Below are positions 14,738 through 23,542 of a stretch of DNA of 64,000 nt, in pieces (positions within the stretch are counted from its first letter, which is position 1; each line of letters opens with the position of its first letter). Origin of the DNA: Bradyrhizobium canariense (GTDB lineage: Bacteria > Pseudomonadota > Alphaproteobacteria > Rhizobiales > Xanthobacteraceae). The stretch covers positions 36,143-100,142 of the forward strand of contig NZ_VSST01000040.1 in assembly GCF_019402665.1 (NCBI RefSeq). The letters are read 5' to 3'. The notes under the pieces are model-generated. The model had not been told where the DNA came from and did no database searches. It saw only the letters and a list, made by a program, of their open reading frames with translations. A program made the position numbers and the translations under genes.

Positions 14738-15700
14738 TCACGCGGCAATCGTTGGAGCACGCCGGCGCCGGGCATGGGCATACAGCGCTGCGACCGCGCA
14801 CGAGGCCATCCGCGCACGCGCCGAATCCGCGCGTGAGGTCAGGACGACCGGGACCCGGGCTCCGAGCACGATGCCCGCGCCGTCCGCCTTGGCGAAATAG
14901 GCGAGGTTCTTTGCCAGCATGTTGCCGGCCTCCAGGTCGGGAACGACGAGGATCTGCGCGCGACCGGCGACCTCGGACTTGATCCCCTTGATGCGCGCCG
15001 CCTCCAGGTCGATGGCGTTGTCGAAAGCCAGCGGTCCGTCGAGGATCCCTCCGGTGATCTGCCCGCGATCCGCCATCTTGCAGAGTGCTGCCGCCTCGAT
15101 CGTAGACGGAATTTTCGAGGTCACGGTTTCAACCGCTGACAGGATTGCCACGCGCGGTGACTTGCCGAATCCAGCTTCCACGTAAAGATCGATCGCGTTC
15201 TGGATGATGTCGCGTTTGGCGTCCAGATCAGGGAAGATGTTGATGGCCGCGTCCGTCACGAAGATGGTCTCGGCATAGGCCGGCACGTCCATCACGAAGA
15301 CGTGGCTGATACGGCGGTCGGTGCGCAGGCCTCCGGCCTTCGCGGTGACCGCGCGCATCAATTCGTCGGTGTGCAAGCTGCCTTTCATCAACAGCTCACC
15401 TCGGCCGGCGTGGATCAGCTCTACCGCCTTTGCAGCGGCTTCATCGCTATGCGCTGCGTCAACGAGCTCGAAGGCCGCGATGTCGAGACCATGCCTGGCG
15501 GCCGTATCCCGGATCTTCCTTTCAGGTCCGACCAGGAGCGGCCGGATGATGCCGGCCTGTGCACTATCGACAGCGCCGCGCAATGAGCTTTCATCGCAGG
15601 GATGCACGACGATGGTTGGGGCCGGCGGCACGGCCTGCGCGGCCGCTATCAGACGGTCGTACTTGCTCGGGGACTGTGCCTGCGATGTGTCGGCTGACAT
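14738..15700 (-). CDS. pta: Phosphate acetyltransferase (short, Pta/Ptb family)
   Basis: A 320-residue phosphotransacetylase of the short class. LLVGPERKIRDTAARHG is the usual N-terminal block. GSLHTDELMRAV, ISHVFVMDVPAYAETIFVTD and DLEAGNMLAKNLAYFA are conserved C-terminal blocks. It exchanges CoA for phosphate on acetyl-CoA (a butyryl-specific enzyme is possible). The short class is often annotated as the phosphate acetyltransferase half of a fusion with an enoyl-CoA hydratase; the hydratase half is absent here. It is 23 bases after the DUF3141 gene and 5 bases before ackA, so one operon. Confidence 0.9.
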   Translation of the reverse strand: MSADTSQAQSPSKYDRLIAAAQAVPPAPTIVVHPCDESSLRGAVDSAQAGIIRPLLVGPERKIRDTAARHGLDIAAFELVDAAHSDEAAAKAVELIHAGRGELLMKGSLHTDELMRAVTAKAGGLRTDRRISHVFVMDVPAYAETIFVTDAAINIFPDLDAKRDIIQNAIDLYVEAGFGKSPRVAILSAVETVTSKIPSTIEAAALCKMADRGQITGGILDGPLAFDNAIDLEAARIKGIKSEVAGRAQILVVPDLEAGNMLAKNLAYFAKADGAGIVLGARVPVVLTSRADSARARMASCAVAALYAHARRRRAPTIAA

Positions 15701-15723
15701 GAGCCGGTTCCTTCCAGACAGCG

Positions 15724-17949
15724 TTACGATGCCTTCGCCTTGGGGTCGAAAGGGGCAACGTTCGACGCCCTCCCCGACGTTTCGGCGTCGAGACCGAACA
15801 GCTGCGCGACACGCTGCAGGCGGCTGGCGCGCTCGCCTGTGATGTCCTCGCTGGCCGACAGCACCTCGCTCATCGTCGTGAAAGCCGCGCGGCGCTGATT
15901 GACATCGTCGGGAAGCAACTTCGGGATAACGGCCAGCGCCGCCTCGCGATCGAGCAGCAGCATGAAGAACTGCTCGCGAACCAGCATCTTAAATTCGGCA
16001 AGCGCTAATCGCGCTCCGCTGTTGTCGTGACGAGCCTGACGCAACGCCTCGATGCTGCGTTCATCCACCATTCCTCTCGCCGAGCCGATATAAAGCAGGG
16101 CACGGATGGCCGCCTCGCGAAGCCCGCCTTCGCCAATCCTGGATCGGAGCTCGGCGATCCGTTTGTCGAGCATCGCACGGTGTTCGGCCGGCATCTCGCG
16201 CCCGCGCGACGGTTCAGCTTTCGGATCTATGCCGACCGCCGCCTGTAGCGCCGGGGAGCCGTAGACGTTGAGGAAGATCGCCTCGCTCATCGCTTCCTGC
16301 GAATCGCGCCAGCTGTCCAGCGCATGAACGATCTGCTTAGAGACCTGCTCCTGAAATGCCAGGAACGGATTGTCGTTCGAAACCGGCTTGCGGTTCTCTT
16401 CTAGCCCTTCCGCTGCCGATTTCACCGCCGTCATCCATGGATTCTGACTGCTGAAGGCCTCATACTGCGTCCGCAGCGGGTGCAGGTTACGCATCAAATC
16501 TGCCGTCTGCGGCGCCACCATGCCCTTGATCCAGGGCTGCACGAACTTGCGATAGGCGGCAAGATTAAGCTCCGAGACGCGTTTGGCCGCGGCAAAGCGC
16601 CGCTCGTCCTCAGGCGAATTGCCGCCCATGGCACGAATATCCTCGAGCGTTCGGGCCTCGCAGCGCATCACCCATTGGCCAACAACGAGATCGGAACTGG
16701 TGGTTTCCTCGTCCTTGGCTTCGAACGTCGCTTCGTAAAGGCCGGGCGGTAGTACATCGATCAGATCGATGTTGCTGGAAAATTCAGCGTGCTCCTTCTT
16801 GGCGACGCCGCCCGAGACGAAGATGCCGAGATGGCCGACGCTCTCGTGAACGGTATAGACGATCGTTTGCCCATAGGCCCTGATGTCATCCACGTCGGCG
16901 TAGCATTCGAGGATCCAACCCAGCGCCTGCTGCGGCGGAGTGATGTTGTCGCCCTTGGAGCAGAACACCACGATCGGCGAACTGATGTTGCGCAGGTCTA
17001 CCTTCTGCCCGTCGGATAGGGTGATATTGCCAGCGGCCAAGTTGTTGCCAACGAAGAGTTCGTCGACAATGAACTGAATCTCCTCGGCGTTGAGATTGAC
17101 GTGCCCACCCCACCAGCGCTCGAACTCGAGGTAGCGATCGGCTTCGGTATCCACCTTCGAATAGACATTGTACTGCTTGGTCCAGAGCGTGTTCGACGGG
17201 TTTTGGCCTTCGAAGTTCTGGACCAGCCAGGCACCATCGAACTTCCCACCGCCGAGATCGCTAACGAGCGCAGTTAGCCAGCTTCCGCCCAGCAGGCCGC
17301 CCGAATATCGCATCGGATTTTTACCATGCACGCCGGCCCAGTACGCGAGCGGGGCTCCGGCGATGATCAGTGGACCGAACAGATCCGGCCGAACCGAAGC
17401 CAGGATCATGACCGCCCATCCGGCTTGGCAATTGCCTATGACGCAGGGTTTCCCGTCAGCGTCCGGATGGAGACTGATCACCTTTTCGATGAACAGTGCC
17501 TCGGCACGCGCGATACGCTCGATCGTCTGGCCCGGCACCGGCTCCGGCAGGAAGCCGATGAAGTAGCAGGGATGTCCCGCCTTCATCGCGACGCCGATCT
17601 CGCTGTCGGCCTTGAACCCGCCGATCCCTGGACCGTGCCCGGCGCGTGGATCAATCACGATGAACGGCCGCCGTGTGGAATCGATCTCGACGCCGGCTGG
17701 CGGGATAATGCGGACAAGCGCGTAATTGACGGGTTCGTCCAACTTGCGGCCATCAATGATCAGTTCGGCCGCATATTGCAGAACGTGTGGCGCGGTTTGG
17801 GCGACGTGCTCCCGATATTGGTCGCCGCGCCGGCGCATCACATCGAGAAAGAGTATGCTCCGTTGCCCCGCATCGACCATGTATTCAACGGCCGAGGCGA
17901 CGAGACCGGACATCGAACCGCCGGGCGTTCCAGGCACTTCCATCTGCAT
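15724..17949 (-). CDS. DUF3141 protein, polyhydroxyalkanoate-synthase-like
   Basis: A 741-residue protein. The N-terminal ~400 residues are an alpha/beta-hydrolase fold related to PHA synthases. The nucleophile elbow is GNCQAGW near residue 170, with Cys in place of Ser as in PhaC. SKGDNITPP near residue 334 gives the likely Asp and HESVGHLGIF near residue 367 the His. The last ~330 residues are a helical DUF3141 extension without catalytic motifs. It heads the pta-ackA-fabI operon, whose FixK-type box lies 56 bases upstream. Family function is not established; a role in handling PHA monomers or CoA esters is inference. An alternative start at 17943 differs by two residues. Confidence 0.88.
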   Translation of the reverse strand: MQMEVPGTPGGSMSGLVASAVEYMVDAGQRSILFLDVMRRRGDQYREHVAQTAPHVLQYAAELIIDGRKLDEPVNYALVRIIPPAGVEIDSTRRPFIVIDPRAGHGPGIGGFKADSEIGVAMKAGHPCYFIGFLPEPVPGQTIERIARAEALFIEKVISLHPDADGKPCVIGNCQAGWAVMILASVRPDLFGPLIIAGAPLAYWAGVHGKNPMRYSGGLLGGSWLTALVSDLGGGKFDGAWLVQNFEGQNPSNTLWTKQYNVYSKVDTEADRYLEFERWWGGHVNLNAEEIQFIVDELFVGNNLAAGNITLSDGQKVDLRNISSPIVVFCSKGDNITPPQQALGWILECYADVDDIRAYGQTIVYTVHESVGHLGIFVSGGVAKKEHAEFSSNIDLIDVLPPGLYEATFEAKDEETTSSDLVVGQWVMRCEARTLEDIRAMGGNSPEDERRFAAAKRVSELNLAAYRKFVQPWIKGMVAPQTADLMRNLHPLRTQYEAFSSQNPWMTAVKSAAEGLEENRKPVSNDNPFLAFQEQVSKQIVHALDSWRDSQEAMSEAIFLNVYGSPALQAAVGIDPKAEPSRGREMPAEHRAMLDKRIAELRSRIGEGGLREAAIRALLYIGSARGMVDERSIEALRQARHDNSGARLALAEFKMLVREQFFMLLLDREAALAVIPKLLPDDVNQRRAAFTTMSEVLSASEDITGERASRLQRVAQLFGLDAETSGRASNVAPFDPKAKAS

Positions 17950-18004
17950 GCTCCGACCTCAATGTCGTATGAATGCATCCAAAGCCCGCCGCAACTGCAG
18001 GCCT

Positions 18005-18018
18005 TTGATATAGGTCAA
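18005..18018. promoter_or_regulatory. FixK/FNR-type box for the DUF3141-pta-ackA-fabI operon
   Basis: TTGATATAGGTCAA, a full TTGA-N6-TCAA match, is 56 bases before the DUF3141 start. Activation at about -41 would place the transcript start near 17970 and leave a leader of about 20 bases. Confidence 0.72.
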
Positions 18019-18125
18019 TGCTGGACGGCGAGTACGCCGACCCAGTCGTGTCACGTCGGTCCTCCCGCCGGAATGTGTCGAGCTGACTGCCGAGATTCAG
18101 GCCGCCCGCTTTTTTGCGAGGTCCC

Positions 18126-18139
18126 TTGATACAAATCAA
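18126..18139. promoter_or_regulatory. FixK/FNR-type box for the GNAT gene
   Basis: TTGATACAAATCAA, a full TTGA-N6-TCAA match, is 77 bases before the GNAT start at 18216. It is separate from the box at 18005-18018, so the divergent genes each have their own site. Confidence 0.72.
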
Positions 18140-18215
18140 ACGGGCAGCCGACCGCCCCATTCATAGACGAGCCTCAGGCCGACGTGTTTTCCGGCCGCCC
18201 GAGCCGAGACCTCGC

Positions 18216-18749
18216 ATGCCGGACATCGCTAAATACAGCGCGACGGAACCCTTGCGGGACGGCAGCACGTCCGAAATCCGAGCGCTGCGGCCGGCCGACG
18301 AGACGGCCGTCCTCGACGCGCTGGATCAGACCAGCAAGCAGTCGTTGCAGCGCCGTTTTTTTGGGATCAAGCGTCATTTCTCGGACAAGGAGCGCGCGTT
18401 CTTCATGGATGTCGACTTCATGAATCACGTCGCGCTGGTGTGCGAGGTCGGGCAATCCGAGCGTACAATGATTGTCGGAGGCGCTCGATATGTCGTGTTT
18501 GAGCCCGGACGAGCCGAGTTGGCGTTCGTCGTCATCGACGCTTGGCAGGGCCGAGGCATCGGCTCCATCTTGATGCGCCACCTTGGCGAGATCGCCTCCA
18601 ATAGCGGATTGCGTGAGCTGACTGCGGAGGTCCTGCCCGAAAACAAGTCAATGCTGGCGGTGCTCGGCAAGTTTGGCTTCAGGCGGGACGGGAACCGCGC
18701 CCCCCACACGATGCATTTGGCGCTACGCCTGGACAATGAGGGGCGGTGA
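18216..18749 (+). CDS. GNAT-family N-acetyltransferase
   Basis: A 177-residue single-domain acetyltransferase. The N-terminal LRDGSTSEIRALRPADETAV resembles the GNAT domain of the Pat-type lysine acetyltransferases that control acetyl-CoA synthetase. The acetyl-CoA loop appears as WQGRGIGSILMRHL near residue 109. The ATG at 18216 lies beyond the FixK-type box, and the longer frame from 18114 includes the box, so it is rejected. Divergent pairing with pta-ackA suggests protein acetylation tuned to acetyl-CoA or acetyl-phosphate flux in low oxygen; this is inference. Confidence 0.85.
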   Translation: MPDIAKYSATEPLRDGSTSEIRALRPADETAVLDALDQTSKQSLQRRFFGIKRHFSDKERAFFMDVDFMNHVALVCEVGQSERTMIVGGARYVVFEPGRAELAFVVIDAWQGRGIGSILMRHLGEIASNSGLRELTAEVLPENKSMLAVLGKFGFRRDGNRAPHTMHLALRLDNEGR

Positions 18750-19021
18750 TCAATGAGCGGTAAATGGTTCGGGCCCGCGCGCTCAAACTCAACGCTGGTT
18801 CATTGACCACAAGAACTCCAGCAGGATTATGCCGCGAGGTGCATCCGTCGGCGTTACGGAAAGCGTGGGCCGCACGTACGAGCAACGTGTTGCTGTAAGG
18901 CCGATCCGAGAATGCCGGACTTACCACCAGAGAACACGCTCTCGCGCATCGCCAAGCCGCGAGTTCTCTCGCGCACGAGCCGTCATGAACCTTGCTGATG
19001 TCGCAGTCGAAGAGGCACATT

Positions 19022-19480
19022 ATGAAACCCTTTACTCTGCTGCTCGCTTCAGCATCTATGTTCGCATGCGCTGACGATAGCCACGCAGTCGTGAGAATTG
19101 CCAATGACCGCGGTGGCTTGATTCAACGTTACCTTGATCGATATGAGGAGTTGAATGAGACTGGCCAGACTGTGATTATCGATGGCCTCTGCGCGTCCGC
19201 CTGCACGATCGTATTAGCAAAGATCCCATCAGATAGAGTTTGCGTGACAGAAAGGGCAAACCTTGCTTTCCACGCAGCTTGGGATCTCAGCGCCGGCGGA
19301 CGCCATATTACAAATCGAGAAGCTACACGGATGATCTATTCCATGTACCCCGCTCCAGTTCGGAGTTGGATCTCAGGCCGGGGTGGTTTGTCGCCTCACA
19401 CAATCTTCCTTCGCGGTGCGCAGTTGCAGACGATATTTGCGCGCTGCTATTTGGACTCTGCAGTCTTCTTGCGGTCATAG
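19022..19480 (+). CDS. Exported protein with ClpP/crotonase-like core
   Basis: A 152-residue protein with an N-terminal signal sequence (MKPFTLLLASASMFACA, residues 1-17). The body contains VIIDGLCASACTIVLA near residue 57, resembling the nucleophile region of periplasmic ClpP-like proteins in which the Ser of the CASAC stretch would be catalytic. ANLAFHAAW follows and fits a His position. Start at 19022 is chosen for the signal peptide; the frame to 18992 adds nothing recognisable. It is preceded by about 270 bases in which no gene was seen. The surrounding DNA looks less GC-rich than the metabolic operons, by eye. The role is unknown. Confidence 0.65.
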   Translation: MKPFTLLLASASMFACADDSHAVVRIANDRGGLIQRYLDRYEELNETGQTVIIDGLCASACTIVLAKIPSDRVCVTERANLAFHAAWDLSAGGRHITNREATRMIYSMYPAPVRSWISGRGGLSPHTIFLRGAQLQTIFARCYLDSAVFLRS

Positions 19481-19643
19481 TCCTAACCCCGCGTCTCGGC
19501 CTGCAGCGATGGCCGCATGCAAGTCACTGAAGTCGCTTTGATCTATCTCAATTCTCTGACAGGAGCGGGTATCAGTTTGAGGGAGTCGCGTCCATCGTTC
19601 CGCCGCGCCGGCCGGACGGTTGGGCGCTTCCAGGGAGCTCGAT

Positions 19644-19865
19644 ATGATCAAATCGCTCGGAATCGCCGCATTCGCCTTCTTCTTCGCAGTATCGGCTCAG
19701 GCGATGACGCCTGCCCCGATTGCACAGCCCGAAAGCCTGATTACGGAAGTCGCTGCTGCCTGCGGCGTCGGTAGGACACGTATCAATGGCGTGTGCGTCG
19801 CACGGACGACCGTCCGTCAAACCCGTCGGGCGGTCCGCAGATGTGTGAGAGGGACAACGTGCTGA
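19644..19865 (+). CDS. Small exported cysteine-containing protein
   Basis: A 73-residue protein with a clear signal peptide (MIKSLGIAAFAFFFAVSAQA). The mature part has AACGVGRTRINGVCVAR, with further Cys near the end and a basic tail (TVRQTRRAVRRC). Such short secreted proteins with paired Cys are common in Bradyrhizobium, but their function is unknown. An ATG with GGGAGCTCG upstream supports the start. It appears to be a single-gene unit. Confidence 0.7.
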   Translation: MIKSLGIAAFAFFFAVSAQAMTPAPIAQPESLITEVAAACGVGRTRINGVCVARTTVRQTRRAVRRCVRGTTC

Positions 19866-20277
19866 TTGCTTGTCCTCAAGGACAATACGCAAAGTGGTTC
19901 ATCGTGATTAGATTTGGGGAGTACCGACCCCAACGGTACATCGACGCCCCCCACCGGCCTCAGTCTTTCCAGACTGGGGCCGTCTTGCGCCTGAAAGGTT
20001 GGACGGACCGGTCACCTTGTGGGTTTCATCGAACCGGGAACAACTCCAACGCAAAGCTGATGCCGGCACGCCAACAATCAGCCTTCGAGAGCCGGTCATC
20101 GTCAACCGACGAAGCCGACGATGCAGATGAATAGCGCAGACACAAAAAGCAAATGTTTACGCAATTTACCCCGCGACCATCAACGCGATGGTCTTCATTT
20201 TCCCGTCTGATAATTGCCTTGCGCGCCTTGTTTGGTCGGATGGTGGGAATGGTCCTGTCGTGGCGGAGGTGGCCGGC
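19866..20277. other. Gene-free interval with a hairpin
   Basis: About 410 bases in which no supported gene was seen. It includes an 11-bp inverted repeat at 19956-19981 (GGCCTCAGTCT / AGACTGGGGCC, one mismatch, 4-base loop). No run of T follows, so it may be a structured RNA end or a weak terminator for the preceding small gene. Confidence 0.45.
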
Positions 20278-21543
20278 ATGTCCGAAATGATGGAAGTGCT
20301 CGCCGGAACGAGTTTATTTCTACTCGCCTTCTCGCTGCTGATATTCGACATCCCCCGCCACACCTTGTCGCTGGTGTCTCTTGCTCTGTTCAGCTCGAAG
20401 CGGCGAAGCGTCGGCGGGACGGTTTGCCAGGCGACGGTAAGCGTGATTATCCCGACATTCAACGGCGGCTCCGGGCTTGCTCCTTCGATCAGCTCGCTGC
20501 GCCGGCAAACCCTCCGACCTGTCGAAATCATCGTCGTCGACGACGGCTCCACCGACGCAACACGCGCGGTCGCGGAGCGGGCGAAAGCGCAGGGCCTGGT
20601 TGACATGGTCATCTGCCATGGGACCCGCTGCGGCCGCAGCGCTGCCATCAACGCTGCAGCACGGTTTGCCCGCGGCGATCTTCTTTTGACCGTAGATGCC
20701 GACACTGTCTTCGAACCGAACGCGGTTGAGCGCCTCGCGGCTGCCTTCGACGATCCGCTCGTCGCCGGCGCAAGTTGCAACATCGCGATCAGTAACGAGC
20801 GCGACTCGATATGGACAGGACTTCAAAGCGTCGAATACCTGATGTCGATCACCGCGGGGCGGTCGATCCTCGACGTGGTGGATGCGATCGCGTGTCTGTC
20901 CGGAGCCTGTTCCATGTATCGCCGGGATATTTTCGCGCAGCAGGGCGGGCTCGACGTCGGCCCGGGAGAGGATATGGAGTACACCTTGCGGCTCCGCAGA
21001 CTCGGCTATGTCATTCGGTTCGTGTCCGACGCCTGGGCGGAAACAGCCGGCCCCGCAAGCGGCGTAAGTCTATTGCGACAGCGCGCGCGCTGGGATCGCG
21101 ATGCTCTGCGCATCCGCTTCATGATGTATGGCGAGCTGAGTTTTCGCCATCCGCTGGAGCGTTTACCGGACACGATCCAACGGCTTGACTTCATCGTCTT
21201 TGATCTCGTCCCGACGCTCAGCCTGCCGTTCTACTTGGCCTACATTGTGCTGTTGTTCGGCTCGGATGCCGTGCTGTTTCTGTCGGCGGTCTACCTGTTG
21301 TTGCTCTGGATCTCGGTCTTCAATATGGCACTTGTGTTCGCCCTGTTCCATCGATCCGTCGGAACGTTTGGCTGGAAGATGGCTCTGATCTTTCCCTTTT
21401 ACCAGGGTGTCTATCTGAAGTGCGCGCGGTTCTTTTCCTACTCTTCGGAAATCATCTTTGCCTCGTCGCGGAACGATGATTTCGTGCCGCCGCGCGTTCG
21501 CCGTGCACTATTCGGCGATCGGACGAAGGAAGTGGCCAAATGA
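20278..21543 (+). CDS. Processive family 2 glycosyltransferase, membrane-bound
   Basis: A 421-residue polysaccharide synthase-like enzyme. A membrane segment (FLLAFSLLIFDI) is followed by the GT-A domain: SVIIPTFNGG, VVDDGSTDATR, the DAD nucleotide-metal motif in LLTVDADTVF, GEDMEY and the QRARWDRD signature of processive GT2 enzymes (cellulose, chitin and hyaluronan synthases, NodC). At least three hydrophobic segments follow after residue 300. The ATG at 20278 has GGAGGT at ideal spacing; the frame to 20188 is not used. The next gene starts inside its stop (ATGA). It probably makes an exported beta-linked glycan; the sugar is not predictable. Confidence 0.88.
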   Translation: MSEMMEVLAGTSLFLLAFSLLIFDIPRHTLSLVSLALFSSKRRSVGGTVCQATVSVIIPTFNGGSGLAPSISSLRRQTLRPVEIIVVDDGSTDATRAVAERAKAQGLVDMVICHGTRCGRSAAINAAARFARGDLLLTVDADTVFEPNAVERLAAAFDDPLVAGASCNIAISNERDSIWTGLQSVEYLMSITAGRSILDVVDAIACLSGACSMYRRDIFAQQGGLDVGPGEDMEYTLRLRRLGYVIRFVSDAWAETAGPASGVSLLRQRARWDRDALRIRFMMYGELSFRHPLERLPDTIQRLDFIVFDLVPTLSLPFYLAYIVLLFGSDAVLFLSAVYLLLLWISVFNMALVFALFHRSVGTFGWKMALIFPFYQGVYLKCARFFSYSSEIIFASSRNDDFVPPRVRRALFGDRTKEVAK

Positions 21544-22592
21544 CCGTCACCCTAACACGACTCGATCCCCATATCCCCGATCCCATCGAGAGCCGTCGGC
21601 GTGCGGCCGGACGGGCCGTCCGCGCCGCCTATGCGACAATCGTATTCGGCATACTCGCATTCTTTGTCGTCTATTTCGGGAGGCCAATTCTTTATCTCGG
21701 CGGCCCGGGCAGCGTGTCCTCACCGAGATATTTGGTTTCACTGCCTTACATCGTGCAGATCAACAGCATCACCGTGCTGAGAGGTGCATCGGTCAAGGCC
21801 GGCGACGAAATCGGAAGGGTTCGGTCTCCGCAGCACGATGAGATTGTCGCCACCTATATGCGCTCGCTCGCGGACATCGCCGGTCGCAAAGCGGAACTGC
21901 GTGTTAAGGCCCGGGTTGCGCGCGAATCTCTCGACGCGGCGCGCTCACATCTGCGGCTTGCTGAGGAAGCTGTCGAACTTATCGCAAACTCATCGGCCGC
22001 GAGCCTGAATTACCGCATAGACATGTCCCGGGAGCGCGCCTTGGCGAACAAAGCCGTGGTCTCGCAGGAGGCGGAAGCCGCCGAAGCCAGCACTCAATTG
22101 GCCGCTCTCGACGAATTCAGCCGGCAACTCGGTGATCGCCTCGAAAAGGTTGAAAGCAGCTTTGCAGACGGGAGAGTCTTCGCGCCCATAGCTGGCATAG
22201 TCGCGAACAATCCTGCGCGCGCCGGCCAATCCCTGGTGGCGGGCACTCCGATTGCAGAAATTCTCGACCCCACGGATGTCTTTGTCGACTGGTACGTTCC
22301 TAACGAACGCCTGTCCGATCCAAAAGTCGGCAACGAAGTCTTTGTGCTGTTCGGCAACCGACGAATTCTGGGCAAGATCGCGGAAATCCTCCCGGCGTCA
22401 GATGTGTACCCCGGGGCGGGTTCGTCGGCGGCGCGCGAGCGTACCGCCTCGCAAATCGCGCGAATTCGGTTCAACCCAGGCGCTCATCGCCCGGCGCTGA
22501 ACTCGGCCGTCGACGTTCACATGCACTACACACAACTGAGCGCGCGGATCGCTTCAGTGCTGGTGAGATTATTCGGGCTCGACGAGCTGTGA
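21540..22592 (+). CDS. HlyD-family membrane-fusion protein paired with the glycosyltransferase
   Basis: A 350-residue protein with one N-terminal membrane segment (AYATIVFGILAFFVVYFG). It has a half-lipoyl/barrel block (INSITVLRGASVKAGDEIGRV), an alpha-hairpin of about 120 residues and a second lipoyl half (VFAPIAGIVANNPARAGQSL). A beta-barrel with VDWYVPNERLSDPKVGNEV follows. It starts 4 bases inside the synthase stop. Synthase plus HlyD-type protein is a known arrangement for polysaccharide export (for example Alg8-Alg44-like systems). No outer-membrane channel gene follows here. Confidence 0.85.
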   Translation: MTVTLTRLDPHIPDPIESRRRAAGRAVRAAYATIVFGILAFFVVYFGRPILYLGGPGSVSSPRYLVSLPYIVQINSITVLRGASVKAGDEIGRVRSPQHDEIVATYMRSLADIAGRKAELRVKARVARESLDAARSHLRLAEEAVELIANSSAASLNYRIDMSRERALANKAVVSQEAEAAEASTQLAALDEFSRQLGDRLEKVESSFADGRVFAPIAGIVANNPARAGQSLVAGTPIAEILDPTDVFVDWYVPNERLSDPKVGNEVFVLFGNRRILGKIAEILPASDVYPGAGSSAARERTASQIARIRFNPGAHRPALNSAVDVHMHYTQLSARIASVLVRLFGLDEL

Positions 22593-22610
22593 GAGTGAGC
22601 GAGGTGCAGC

Positions 22611-22868
22611 ATGCAGGTCGAAGCGAACCAAACGGGTTGCCCGGCTTGCGGCTCCTCCACGCTAGAATTGTTTCCAGTATTCCACCACATGATGTGCGCC
22701 TATGTTGGTCCGGAGTATGACTTCACGCCAAACATCGCGGGATATACGTGCCCGAAGTGCTGCCGGGGCATTGTGCCAGCTGACCCAGCTTGCGAGATCG
22801 TGGGGACTAGCGCGCGCTGCACCCGATGTCGGGGTGAGATGGTCATGGCGCCAGAGTGTGCCGGCTAG
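22611..22868 (+). CDS. Small zinc-ribbon protein
   Basis: An 85-residue protein with three CxxC pairs: CPAC near residue 10, CPKC near residue 47 and CTRC near residue 71. Between the first two lies MMCAYVGPEYDF, which resembles the zinc-ribbon part of TackOD1-type output domains. This resemblance is remembered, not tested. It starts 19 bases after the HlyD gene with GAGG upstream and may be co-transcribed. Confidence 0.6.
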   Translation: MQVEANQTGCPACGSSTLELFPVFHHMMCAYVGPEYDFTPNIAGYTCPKCCRGIVPADPACEIVGTSARCTRCRGEMVMAPECAG

Positions 22869-23101
22869 CGCGTAAGGGTCAGCGGTCCGTCTTGTATGCC
22901 GGCAGCCCGAAAAGCTATTTCCGGCCGGGGCATTCACCCATTGGCACAAAGTGCACTGGCCAAGCACTGCGCATCTGCTTGTCTAGAGTGCGCCTTGCCG
23001 ATTCTTTCCAGCCCCCAAGCTTCCAGGATTGGCGAGATCGTACAGGCCCTGGCGCGGCATCAGCTTCGCCGGGGCCACGGACGCCGGGATGGTCCTGGAC
23101 T

Positions 23102-23295
23102 ATGGACACAGAGGCAGATCGGCAACGAGGTTTGGAGTTGGGTCGCCGCTGGGCAGAGCATGCTTCGGCGCACGAGCTTGAACCATGGTGAGCGGGTCGT
23201 TTGATGATCTCAGCGAGATTCTGCCAGCGGACGCATCTGATCAGTTCGTCGGCGGCTTCCGCGAAGGCGTGTTGCACGTCTGGCGCGGAGCCTAG
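23102..23295 (+). pseudogene. Frameshifted small conserved protein
   Basis: Two adjacent pieces in different frames look like one protein. 23102-23190 encodes MDTEADRQRGLELGRRWAEH followed by ASAHELEPW and a stop. 23185-23295 encodes FDDLSEILPADASDQFVGGF and ends GVLHVWRGA. Together they match the layout of a short rhizobial protein type in which '...GRRWAE...' is followed by '...DDLSEILP...'. A single-base change near 23180 would restore one frame. It may be a true pseudogene or a sequencing error. Confidence 0.55.
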
Positions 23296-23542
23296 GATCT
23301 CAGCATAAGGGTGCGGGGATGAGACCAAGCGCCCTTGCCCCCCATCGCGGAAAATTCCAGGCGGCCAGTTGACTGGTCAACATTCCTGACACAACTCAAA
23401 CGCGCAAGTTGCTCAATTTTCCCAACTGTTGCCACGTAAGCACACCGAATTCCAGGCGGCTCAGCTAGCTTCGAGCTGGAATGCGGGACTGCCAAGAAAA
23501 GAGCCGGCATCGTTAGGGTGAAACGTGGATGGAGCAAAAAGA

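Noticed and set aside
23368..23381. GTTGACTGGTCAAC as a FixK/FNR site
   Set aside because: Half-sites TTGA and TCAA are separated by 4 bases, not 6. It remains a symmetric dyad that could bind another regulator.
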